This document shows, piece by piece, positions 11,083 to 22,500 of a stretch of 64,000 nucleotides of DNA; the stretch's first letter is position 1; each line of letters begins with the position of its first letter. The notes under the pieces were generated by a model, which searched no databases, was not told the DNA's origin, and was given only the letters and a program-made list of their open reading frames with translations. A program made the position numbers and the translations under genes. The stretch comes from Phyto melanocephala. Lineage: Eukaryota; Arthropoda; Insecta; Diptera; Rhinophoridae. The stretch spans positions 70,752,578 through 70,816,577 of the forward strand of contig OW799233.1 in NCBI GenBank assembly GCA_941918925.1, read 5' to 3'.

Positions 11083-12655
11083 AATTTAAAAAAAAAGCTA
11101 GGGGGTCAGAATCTTTCTTATAGACAAGGTTTGTTTGGTATTGAAAATGGGCTAAATCGGAATATTAGGAAGAAAGTTATAGCTCGTAAAGCAAGAACAT
11201 CGAACATCGAATAAAATGGAATTGTGTCCAAACGCATTAACGTAGACTCATGAAATATCGAAATCGAATATATATTTCCTGAGTAAAAACAATATTTCTC
11301 CCCGAAAATTACCTAAATCTATGTATTAGGAAAGGAGTTATCGATCAAAATATACGAAAATTTATACCGAAGTGTATTTTTCGGTATATTTAAAAACAAA
11401 AACGTCATAAAACCAACAAAAGTGGATGTACGACTCTGAAATTTTGCACACGTCTTTTTGGTCAAATGCCTTGTTCTAACGGAAAATAAATGTGACACGC
11501 CCACTTTTACGCCCACCTCCTATATAACGTATAACTTAAATTCATATAATTTCTTACGAATAAAGATTTTAGAATAATAAAGGACTATATTGAAACATCT
11601 AAGTTGCATTCATTTTTAAAAATAATTTCGACACCCCTACTATTACGCCCACTTTTCATGTTATCCACTGTTAATGAAATTCAAAAGCTCATAAAACCGA
11701 CAAAATTTAAGCTACGATTATGAAATTTGCTACAGATATCCTTCTAGTCAAAGTCATTGCTATGGCTCATAAAACCGACCAATTTGGAGGTATGATGATG
11801 AAATTTGCTATATATATCCTTCTAGTCAATGTCATTGTTATGCTGGAAAATTTAGGTGACACGCCTACTTTAACGCCTACCTCCCATATAACGGTTTATC
11901 TCAAATTCATATAATTTCTCTATGAATAAAGATTTTGGAATAATAAAGGACTATAGTGAAACATCAAATTTGCATTCATTAGTAGAAACAACTTCAACAC
12001 GCCTACTTTAACGCCCACTTTCATTGAAAGACTAAATTTACGAAAACATTTTACTAGCATATCGAAGTTATACAAAGAAAGTGATACATATTTTAGTATA
12101 AAGAGATTATTGCATAGCGATTACTGTTAATAACAAACAAATACATTTTGTGCTTTAAATTGGGTTATTTACCGGGAGTTTGAGTTATTTAATCTTCCCG
12201 ATTTCCCGGGATTATTTTTCGGGATCCCGGGAAATAAAAAAGGTGGCTATTGAAATTGAATTCTAATGATTGTATTTTTGATCTCATAGCTGAAGTACCT
12301 GTATTTTTGTGCTCATATTTGATCTCGTATCTAGAGAATAATATTTTTTTCAATAAAAATATTTTTACTCAATTTATATTTTAAATTCAAGTTTCTTTGT
12401 TAATTTTAATAGTTTTGAAGTGTTTCTTTTACATTATAAACTATTTTATGCTTTTTAATAAAGTTTTTTTTTAATTAAAAACAAATTTACTTTTTATTTG
12501 TTTTGCTGCAGGATCCCGGGATATTAAAAAATAAATCTCGCATTTCCGGGACACAAAAATTTTCGGGAAAAAAACCCTAGCTACAAAAGAACTGAAAACT
12601 GGTGGTGGGTATAAAAGATTCGGCACAGCCGAATATAGTGCTCTTACTTGTTTAT
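11083..12655 (+). mobile_element. DINE-1/Helentron-like element P3, 5'-truncated
   Basis: Shares the P body from 'gctagggggtcagaatcttt' through the 'cacgcccac' blocks to the tail 'gattcggcacagccgaatat' 'agtgctcttacttg'. The head hairpin is missing. It lacks the mariner-derived insertion of P1/P2 and so gives the empty site. A separate insertion occupies about 12161-12580. Confidence 0.8.
12161..12580. mobile_element. Miniature element with CCCGGGA-rich ends inside P3
   Basis: P3 is interrupted between 'tgctttaaat' and the 'ggtggtgggtata' tail. The ends are imperfectly inverted: 'tgggttatttaccggga' and 'tttcgggaaaaaaaccctag', with internal 'gatttcccggga' and 'ggatcccggga' blocks. The look is hAT-like, but no clear 8-bp target duplication was found. 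Non-coding. Confidence 0.45.
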
Positions 12656-13017
12656 TTTTATTTTTGTGTAAAAACTCTGGTTGTCATTTATTGAACAAGA
12701 CCAGTAAATGTGTTTTTGTGTTTTAATATTGTCATTCTCTTTATTTTTTATTTTATTTTACTGTTTTTGTTTTTGTTGATGCATTTTGTTTTTTTAGAGA
12801 TGAGTGCGTGAGTGATTTCGATCACTTAAGCTCACGTACAAAAAATTGTATCACGCACAATTTACAGGAAGTAAACATCTTTTTAAAACTTTTAGCTAGA
12901 TTCAAGTGATAACATTTTAATTTAATCATGATCACAAATGATTTACGCACGCTAACAAACTTACTCAAACGTACTTTTCGTAACCAAAAGCTATTATTAC
13001 CATATACTTTATGTTAT
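12656..13017. other. AT-rich spacer, nothing recognised
   Basis: No coding region or matched repeat. Confidence 0.4.
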
Positions 13018-13874
13018 ACTAGCCGAACCCAACGCGCGTTGCTACGCCCCTTAATGAATTGAAATGCATTCTGAGTTTTAATTGAATATTAAGTGCAAAA
13101 ACCTAAATATTTTAATTTTTTTTTATGGGCGTGGCATTGCCCACGAAATTGTAAAGTCATAACAGCTCAATATGTGTGCAAAGTTTCAGAAGAATCGGAC
13201 CAGTGCAAGTACCTGAAAATTATAATTGTATTTATGGGCGTGGCCCTGCCCACTTTTCTAATCACGAAATTGTAAAGTCATAATAGCTCAATATGTGTGC
13301 AAAGTTTCAGAATAATCGGTCCAGTGCAAGAATCTCAAAATGATACCTATTTTTTATGGGCGTGGCACTGCCCACTTTTCTAATCTCGAAATTATTTAGT
13401 CATGACAGCTCGATATGTGCGCAAAGTTTCAGAAAAATCGGTCCAGTGCAAGTACTTCAAAATTAAAACTTTTTTTAGGGGCGTGGCCCCGCCCACTTTT
13501 TTAATCACGAAATTCTAAAGTCATGACAGCTTAATATGTGTGCAAAGTTTCAGAAAAATCGGTCCAGTGCAAGTACCTCAAAATTAAAACTTTTTTAGGG
13601 GCGTGGCCACGCCCACTTTTCTTATCATGAAATTATTTAGTCATGACAGCTCGATATGTGTGCAAAGTTTCAGAAAAATCTGTCAAGTGCAAGTAGCTAA
13701 GACTGATAACTAATTTTTTATGGGCGTGGCCCCGCCCACTTTTTTTCACCCATAAACACTCCCTGGTATGTGTACACCAACTTACCAAAGTTTGAGCCCG
13801 ATCGGTTTTACAGTTTCAGAGTCTATAGCTAACACACACACACACACAGAGTTTCGCTTTTATATATATAGATA
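13018..13874 (+). repeat. Family-B repeat copy 1
   Basis: The head is 'actagccgaacccaacgcgc' 'gttgctacgcccc'. About six tandem units of roughly 120 bp follow, each with 'atgggcgtggc...gcccac', 'gtcatgacagctcgatatgtg', 'aaagtttcagaaaaatcgg' and 'ccagtgcaagtac'. The tail is 'gcccgatcggttttacagtt', an (AC)n run, then 'tttatatatatagat'. Architecture matches families A, C and D with an unrelated core. Confidence 0.8.
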
Positions 13875-14016
13875 GATAATTTTCTTTAATAATAATTTAA
13901 ACAAACAAGTTTAAAATTAAAGTTACACATCTTTATTAATTTGTTCTCGTCTCTTCTATAAATTTTTTTCGTAAATTTATTCACAATACGGCTAGATATT
14001 TTGTTGAAAAATATTC

Positions 14017-14468
14017 ATGGTTTTGTTTACCACTTTGCATAAATTTTTTATTTGCGGGCTGGAGATTATAGAGCAAGCACTTTTACCAATAGGAGAATTA
14101 TCGGTTGAAGCTGAAGAAACAAGAAACAACGATTTTAAAAATTAAAAAGAGTACTTTGCTCGCAAATGCAGCCGGGAAAAGTCAAATGAAGATATTTTAA
14201 ATAGGTTTCTGCTAAGTTCTGACCCATTTATATCTAACATGAGCAAGAAATATGAGCGGAAAAAACCTAATTTAGCAACTTCGGAATTAGAGTTAGTTTT
14301 CCAGATATTTCGAATGAAAATTATGATAAATATTATGGTAATGAAGATAGTGTTAAAGATGATGATGATAATGATGAAGAATATCATAATAATGATGATG
14401 AAGATATTGATGATAATGAGGATTATAATAATTGGGATCTTTGTGATGAATTTGAAAATGCAGAATAA
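14017..14468 (+). pseudogene. Transposase-like C-terminal fragment (T1)
   Basis: From the ATG at 14017 the frame reads a segment containing HKFFICGLEIIEQALLPIGE, then SVEAEETRNNDFKN, a stop at 14143-14145, and on through REKSNEDILNRFLLSSDPFI to ATSELELVF. A one-base deletion in a T run near 14300 then shifts to a very acidic tail, rich in D, E and N, ending ...DLCDEFENAE at the TAA 14466-14468. The inverted copy at 32.8-33.0 kb has the extra T and keeps the frame open, which confirms the shift. From memory, the HG..II..ALLPIG.LS.EA.E.RN pattern is the C-terminal part of transposase-like proteins common in insect genomes; I cannot name the superfamily. Confidence 0.6.
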
Positions 14469-15700
14469 TACAAATATTTTGATATACTTTTTATTAAAAA
14501 GGAACAACGAAAACAAAGATTCCTCAAAAAGTTTTCAATTTTTTATATTTTCAGATTAATTTTTACATTTACTGAATTTAGTGTAAGCAAAAACTGGATA
14601 ATATTAGGAATACATATTATTAACTTGTTCTTTAAATTTATTTTGATTTCAAAGTTACAGCGAAAATTGTGGATAATGTTTTTCCGAAAAGCATAAAACG
14701 CCTTACAGGTTAAAAAAAATTGTTTCTTTAAATTTTTTAAAGCTGTGTTTTTATGTATTTATGGCAATTCATTACTCAAAAATTTTAATATTCTCTTTTG
14801 TAGCTTTTCCGAATTTGTTTATTTTTATATTTATAACATTTTGTAAAAAACAAAAGTTGGATTTTAGATTTATAGTAATACAAATACTTATAATATATTT
14901 ATTATTTTAATATTTTAATAAAACATTCCGGTTGTGGCGCGGGACTCAGTGATTGAAGGTATACTGATCGGTAGACACGAAATCACTGAGGAGCGAAGGG
15001 AGTCGAAAAGGGACCCGTGATAGTAGTGGTCTCGATATTTCCCTACATTTGTATAATAAAACATTGAGTATGCTTTAATTTTCAGTTTTACTCATTAATT
15101 TATCGCTTTTTATTCCAAAGTTACAGCATAAATTGTGAACTAAGGTCTGTTTTTTCCTAAAAACAAAAATGCACTTAACGGATTAAAAAAAATTTTTTTT
15201 TACTTTTTTTTCTTAAATACTGTGTTTTTATGTGCTTATAATAACCCATCAATAAAAAAAATTTAATATTTTAAAACTACGGCGTCTATGAATTAATCGC
15301 CACTTTGGGTACTATCGAACCCACTGTGTGCCGGCACAAATAATATATGCATTTCGGTATGTCCCAACAAATTTAAAAACAAGTTGCCACAAGTATTTAA
15401 CTAAATTTCTTAGAAAAAAATCTCCAAATGGAAAAAAAATCTGTTATAAAATTTTTTATAATAAATCCAAATAGGATTATCATAAAATCCTAAAAGGTAA
15501 TATCTGTGGTTTTCATGTGAAACTGCGTATGTTCATTTTTTATGATTTTGAGTTAATAATAACATATTGTTTGGTTTTACACGCCCCTTACTTGGTTCTA
15601 AAAATGTCTGAAATAAGATGGACCTATTCCGATTTTTTTAATGCATAAAAAACACACAACCACATACGCTGTTATTTCTGAACACATTTAAAAGTATTTT
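14469..15700. repeat. Downstream flank of T1, inverted copy at 31.6-32.8 kb
   Basis: Non-coding sequence repeated in reverse complement at 31.6-32.8 kb. Shared landmarks are the 'ccggttgtggcgcgggact' block near 14930, 'gggacccgtgatagtagtgg' near 15012, 'gtgccggcac' near 15330 and 'acacacaaccacatacgctg' near 15652. Together with T1 this forms one arm of a long-range inverted repeat. Confidence 0.75.
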
Positions 15701-16102
15701 TCTGATAACTTTTCAGATTACTAGAAGTGTTTACTACCTACCTATGTTTATCTGCACACATTTTTAGTTTTCGTACCACTTTGTTTATTTTCGTATTCGC
15801 TATGATATAATTTTAAAAGGATATTTGTCTGAAATTTTTAAAGGAAAATTTTAAGATCTTTATTGGTATGAATGGTAAAAAAAGTTTAAAAAGTTCAATA
15901 CCTAACCCGTTGTTTTATATAAAACGGTTTTATGGCTCTCCTGAAAAATTTGATTTTAAGACATACCATGCCCATGAAAACCACAGATATAATTATATTT
16001 AATCCGAATTGCTTGTTTGAAACCCGTTTACACTTATGTTTTTTATCACTAATCAGACGTACATACAATAATTCTTTAAAATTTCATATTGCCTGGTGTT
16101 CA
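15701..16102. repeat. Duplicated segment U, copy 1
   Basis: Sequence from 'gataacttttcagattacta' through 'accatgcccatgaaaaccac' to 'attgcctggtgttcaatc', repeated almost unchanged at 25.36-25.76 kb. No coding signal beyond a short chance frame. Confidence 0.7.
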
Positions 16103-16925
16103 ATCTATATATATAAAAATCAATGTGTGTTTGTATGTTTATATGTTTGTATGTTGGTTTGTGCTTTATAGACGGTTAAACGGCTGGACCGATTTCCTTG
16201 AAATTTTAACAGAATCTTTCTGTATGTCTGGAAGGAACTTTAGGCTATACTTTGGTTTGAAATTGTAAGTGGGCGGGGTGCCACGCCCTATTAAAGAATA
16301 AGTATTAAATATTATATATCACGAAAGTTAATGCAGCTAGAGTCTTCAAATTAAGTACGGTAAGCTTTAACATCCACACGAACATTTGCGTATAAAATGG
16401 GCGTACTTGCAATAGTAGGCGTGGCCACATGAATTAAATACTAAAATTCGTATATTTGGAAAACGATATCGATTAGAGTAGTAAAATTTTGCAAGATCAA
16501 CTTTGACATCCAAATGAACATTTCTGGAAAAAATGCGTACATTAGAAATAGTGGGCGTGACAGCTCTCATAGCAATTGAATACTAAAATTCGTATATTCG
16601 GGAAGCGATAACAGTTAGAGTACCCAAATTTTGCACGAGAATCTTTGACATCTATATGACTATTTTGATAAGAAATTGATGCTTTAGTAATATTGGGCGT
16701 GGCACCTGTCATATGAATTAAATACAAAAATTCGTATATCTGGGAAGCGATAATAGTTAGAGTACCCAAATTTTATAAGAGACACTTTGACGTCTATATG
16801 ATTATTTGAATAAGAAATGGTTGATTTAGTAATAGGCGTGACACTTGCAAAATAAATATATTTTTGAACTATAAAATTTTTATTTCATTACGATGGGGGT
16901 GGCGAAGCACACCGGGTATTAGCTA
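16103..16925 (-). repeat. Family-A repeat copy 2
   Basis: Reverse-orientation family A: it starts at the tail ('atctatatatataaaaatca'), carries 'ggttaaacggctggaccgat' and the tandem ~130-bp units, and ends at the head complement 'ggtggcgaagcacaccgggt' 'attagctag'. It faces copy 3 across the Harbinger relic. Confidence 0.8.
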
Positions 16926-17421
16926 GTACTAAATAAAATTGCCTTTAACGTATGTATTTACTTTGTGTAACAAAAATTTGGGGAGAAAAAAAAGTTGAAA
17001 AACTAAAAATTAAAGTTTTTAACAATTTTCTTTAATTCCTAAAATGGTGAAATTGTCCCTATTAACACGACAACAAATAATAAACTACAATGGCAACGCT
17101 GCTAACTTTTCTTCAAGGAAAATAAAAATTCTATTTGTGAATCGATTTTTTTTTAATTTTTCGATTATGTTCTTTGAATGAATGATTCTTGTAAGGAATT
17201 TTATTTTTAAGTTGTGTAGAGAAATTTATTTTCAATTTTTTTTTAATTTCATTAATCTCGCAAAATTTTTGTTTAATTCGGAAAACAAAAAGAATTATTC
17301 GTCACAATGTGGAAAATTTAATTCATTCTATGTTATAAGCCAATGTTGTGTCAGGCGAAAATATCAACAAGTTTTAGATGTGTGTGTGTGTGTATGTTAA
17401 ATATTTTGTTATAAATTAAAT

Positions 17422-17840
17422 ATGAATACAATTGCCTTTTTTGAGGATAGTAGTGACAGTGATTCTTTGGACATCCGATTGGAAAGAAGAGTTTTACGCT
17501 ATAAATCTGGAGATGTGTTCCAGATGAACGATAAAGAGTAAGTTGCAATAAACAAATGTGAACCGGACTCCTGATAAATTTAGTAGAAAGAAATATTGGA
17601 GTGCCCAAATTTGTTTTTAGGTGCCTTAATAATGAACGGCGACTACATTACGATCCCGAAAAGTCTGCAAAGATCATAAATATTTACTGTACACTTCACA
17701 ATATTAGACTACATTACAATATTACAGATGAGGAACTTGATTTTCCATTATCTGAAGAAAATCCAATAAACGATCCTGTTGAAGATGATTTCAGTGGGGA
17801 AGCAAATGAAATAAGAAATCAAATACTGCACAATTTTTAA
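17422..17840 (+). pseudogene. PIF/Harbinger mini-transposase, catalytic core deleted (copy 1)
   Basis: Segment one (17422-17537) starts MNTIAFFEDSSDSDSLDIRL, followed by ERRVLRYKSGDVFQMNDKE, then a consensus donor GTAAGT. Segment two, after 'gtttttag' (17619-17620), reads CLNNERRLHYDPEKSAKIIN, then IYCTLHN and an acidic C-terminus ending QILHNF. The ERxLHYxPEKxAKII...LHN pattern is the C-terminal signature of PIF/Harbinger DDE transposases. Everything between, including the catalytic acids, is missing. The apparent splice would join in frame and give a protein of about 110 residues. A second copy (26958-27376) keeps both segments open. It may be only a deletion derivative; a retained product is speculation. 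Confidence 0.75.
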
Positions 17841-17869
17841 TTTGTAATTCAATTTTATTTATCTAATAC

Positions 17870-18945
17870 TAGCTAAAACCCGGTGTGCTTCGCCACCCCA
17901 AATTTCAGTATTTAATTCATATGGCAGGTGCCACGTCCACTATTGTTAATGAACCCATTTTTTTCATAAATGTTTATTTGAATATCAAAGTTGCTTTTGC
18001 AAAATTTTAGTACTCTAATCGATATCGTTTTCCAGATATACGAATTTTAGTATTTAATTCATATGGCAGGTGCCACGCCCACTATTGTTAATGCACCCAT
18101 TTTTTCCATAAATGTTTATTTGAATATCAAAGTTGCTTTTGCAAAATTTTAGTACTCTAATCGATATCGCTTTCCAGATATACGAATTTTAGTATTTAAT
18201 TCATATGGTAGGTGCCACGCCCACTACTGTTAATGCACCCATTTTGTCCATAAATGTTTATTTGAATATCAAAGTTGCTTTTGCAAAATTTTAGTACTCT
18301 AATCGATATCGTTTTCCAGATATACGAATTTTAGTATTTAATTCATATGGTAGGTGCCACGCCCACTATTGTTAATGCACCCATTTTGTCCATAAATGTT
18401 TATTTGAATATCAAAGTTGCTTTTGCAAAATTTTACTACTCTAATCGATATCGTTTTCCAAATATACGAATTTTAGTATTTAATTCATATGGTAGGTGTC
18501 ACGCCCACTATTGATAATGCACCCATTTCTTGCCTAAATGTTCATTTGGGTGTCAAAGTTGCTCTTGCAAAATTTTACTACTCTAAACGATATCGATTTC
18601 CAAATATACGAATTTTAGTATTTAATTCATGTGGCTACGCCTACTATTGCAAGTCCGCCCATTTTTTACCCAAATGTTCGTGTGAATGTCAAAGTTTACC
18701 GTACTTAATTTGAAGTCTCTAGCTGCATTAACTTTCGTGATATATAATATTTAATACTTATTCTTTAATAGGGCGTGGCACCCCGCCCACTTACAATTTC
18801 AAACCAAAGTATAGCTATAGTTCCTTCCAGACATACAGAAAGATTCTGTGAAAATTTCAAGGAAATTGGTCCTGCCGTTTAACCGTCTATAAAGCACAAA
18901 CAAACATACAAACACACATTGATTTTTATACACATATATGTAGAT
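17870..18945 (+). repeat. Family-A repeat copy 3
   Basis: The head 'ctagctaaaacccggtgtgc' is followed by about six tandem ~130-bp units and the standard tail, ending 'cacattgatttttatacaca' 'tatatgtagatg'. It is longer than copy 1 through additional units. Confidence 0.8.
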
Positions 18946-19554
18946 GTAAATATAAGTAAAAAAATTATCACAATTCATTTTCATGTGCGTATGTACATAC
19001 ATTAGTATGTATATACATCCAAAATTTGCTTCCGCAAAAAAATATCTGCAACCGCGGAACGGAATCAATAATCGGACCAAATATGTATTTGAAAAAATAA
19101 AAAATAAATTATCCTTGAGGAATTCACTGGAAGGATATCGGTATCCTCTCTCATAGTTTAACTGATGGTACTCAATTAGTACAAAAAAAAAGATTTATCT
19201 CCTTCAAACACTTTTTTTTTGTTAAATATAAGCTTGAATCTACATAGAAAAGTGGTAATTAGGTTGAAAAGGAGGGGCAATAAAAGCCCAAACTCATGAC
19301 AGGTATACACTTATGCCCAGTTGGCATGTTATGCGCTATTGAACACAGTATGTATGACAATTAATTAAATAAATGGGAGGATGTGAAGATAAATTCGTCA
19401 GTTAAATACGTCCCACATCAATGTTAACTACATTCCATACTCTATTAACTTAGTAAAATTTTAAAAATTAAGATTTTTTTGATAAAAAAACAAAAAAAAT
19501 CACTTTCTATAATAATAATTTATAAAAAACAAATTAATTTAGTTAAATTAATAA
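18946..19554. repeat. Duplicated segment V, copy 1
   Basis: Non-coding; copied at 28.34-28.90 kb. Its inner part (19380-19495, with 'gataaattcgtcagttaaat' and 'acgtcccacatcaatgttaa') recurs inverted at 33.13-33.27 kb, directly beside the TTAA-type terminus there. Confidence 0.7.
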
Positions 19555-22500
19555 AAAAAATTTAGAAAAATGTACGTTATGTTTGAATTTATAGACTATG
19601 AATATGCTCATTTTGAGGCGTCCAGGCGGGCCATTTCGGACATACCTGAATGGGGTTGTGACATATCGGGTAAAAGCCCTTGCCCTTGTAATACAAGTAT
19701 GATATTTTCATATATTTCCACCCCCTGTAGCGTCGCTCCTGAGAAAGAACTTAATATACCCGCTTTAGTTTTGTAATCTACTCATGAAGAGCTTTCACCC
19801 GATATGTCACAACCCCATTCAGGTATGTCGGCAATGGCCCGCATATCACTTAGAATATTTTAATACTAAAGGGGCATTTAAACATATTTCACCCCCTGTA
19901 GCGCCGCTCCTGAGAAAGAACTGAATATACCCACTTTAGTTTTGTAATCTACTCATCAAGAGCTTTCACCCGACATGTCACAACCCCATTCAGGTATGTC
20001 GGAAATGGCCCGCATATCACTTAGAATATTTTAATACTAAAGGGTAATTTTAACATATTCCACCCCCTGTAGCTCCGCTCCTGATAAGGAACTGAATATA
20101 CACGCTTTAGTTTTGTAATCTACTCATGAAGAGCTTTCACCCGATATGTCACAACCCCATTCAGGTATGTCGGAAATGGCCCGCATATCCCTTAGAATAT
20201 TTTAATACGAAAGGGTAATTTTAACATATTCCACTCCCTGTAGCTCCGCTCCCGAGAAAGAACTGAATATACCCGCTTTAGTTTTGTAATCTACTTATCA
20301 AGAGCTTTCCCTCGATATGTCACAACCCCAATCAGGTATGTCGGAAATGGCCCGCATATCACTTAGAATATTTTAATACGAAACGGTAATTTTAACATAT
20401 TCCACCCCCTGTAGCTCCGCTCCTGAGAAAGAACTGAATATACCCGCTTTAGTTTTGTAATCTACTTATCAAGAGCTTTCACCCAATATGTCACAACCCC
20501 ATTCAGGTATGTCGGAAATGGCCCGCATATCACTTAGAATATTTTAATACGAAAGGGTAATTTTAACATATTCCACCCCCTGTAGCTTCGCTCCTGAGAT
20601 ATAACTTAATATACCCGCTTTAGTTTTGTAATCTACTTATCAAGAGCTTTCCCTCGATATGTCACAACCCCAATCAGGTATGTCGGAAATGGCCCGCATA
20701 TCACTTAGAATATTTTAATACGAAACGGTAATTTTAACATATTCCACCCCCTGTAGCTTCGCTCCTGAGAAATAACTTAATATACCCGTTTCAGTTTTGT
20801 AATCTACTCGTCAAGAGCTTTCACCAGATATGTCACAACCCCATTCAGGTATGTCGGAAATGGCCCGCATATCCCTTAGAATATTTTAATACGAAAGGGT
20901 AATTTTAACATATTCCACCCCCTGTAGCTCCGCTCCTGAGAAAGAACTGAATATAACCGCTTTAGTTTTGTAATCTACTCATCAAGAGCTTTCACCAGAT
21001 ATGTCACAACCCCATTCAGGTATGTCGGAAATGGCCCGTATATCACTTAGACTATATTAATACTAAAGGGTAATTTTAACATATTCCACCCCCTGTAGCT
21101 CCGCTCCCGAGAAAGAACTGAATATACCCGCTTTAGTTTTGTAATCTACTTATCAAGAGCTTTCCCTCGATATGTCACAACCCCAATCAGGTATGTCGGA
21201 AATGGCCCGCATATCACTTAGAATATTTTAATACGAAACGGTAATTTTAACATATTCCACCCCCTGTAGCTTCGCTCCTGAGAAATAACTTAATATACCC
21301 GTTTCAGTTTTGTAATCTACTCGTCAAGAGCTTTCACCAGATATGTCACAACCCCATTCAGGTATGTCGGAAATGGCCCGCATATCCCTTAGAATATTTT
21401 AATACGAAAGGGTAATTTTAACATATTCCACCCCCTGTAGCTCCGCTCCTGAGAAAGAACTGAATATAACCGCTTTAGTTTTGTAATCTACTCATCAAGA
21501 GCTTTCACCAGATATGTCACAACCCCATTCAGGTATGTCGGAAATGGCCCGCATATCCCTTAGAATATTTTAATACGAAAGGGTAATTTTAACATATTCC
21601 ACCCCCTGTAGCTCCGCTCCTGAGAAAGAACTGAATATAACCGCTTTAGTTTTGTAATCTACTCATCAAGAGCTTTCACCAGATATGTCACAACCCCATT
21701 CAGGTATGTCGGAAATGGCCCGTATATCACTTAGACTATATTAATACTAAAGGGTAATTTTAACATATTCCACCCCCTGTAGCTTCGCTCCTGAGAAATA
21801 ACTTAATATACCCGCTTTAGTTTTGTAATCTACTTATCAAGAGCTTTCCCTCGATATGTCACAACCCCAATCAGGTATGTCGGAAATGGCCCGCATATCC
21901 CTTAGAATATTTTAATACGAAAGAGTAATTTTAACATATTCCACCCCCTGTAGCTCCGTTCCTGAGAAAGAACTGAATATAACCGCTTTAGTTTTGTAAT
22001 CTACTCATCAAGAGCTTTCACCCGATATGTCACAACCCCATTCAGGTATGTCGGAAATGGCCCGCATATCCCTTAGAATATTTTAATACGAAAGGGTAAT
22101 TTTAACATATTCCACCCCCTGTAGCTCCGCTCCTGAGAAAGAACTGAATATAACCGCTTTAGTTTTGTAATCTACTCATCAAGAGCTTTCACCAGATATG
22201 TCACAACCCCATTCAGGTATGTCGGAAATGGCCCGTATATCACTTAGACTATATTAATACTAAAGGGTAATTTTAACATATTCCACCCCCAGTAGCTCCG
22301 CTCCCGAGAAAGAACTGAATATAACCGCTTTAGTTTTGTAATCTACTCATCAAGAGCTTTCACCAGATATGTCACAACCCGATTCAGGTATGTCGGAAAT
22401 GGCCCGTATATCACTTAGACTATATTAATACTAAAGGGTAATTTTAACATATTCCACCCCCTGTAGCTCCGCTCCTGAGAAAGAACTGAATATACCCGCT

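Noticed and set aside
14142..14516. Minus-strand Ile/Phe-rich open frame opposite the acidic tail, and the plus-strand Met/Ile-rich frame
   Set aside because: Both are other-frame readings of GAT/AAT-rich acidic codons; the acidic frame matches the inverted copy and carries the real coding pattern.
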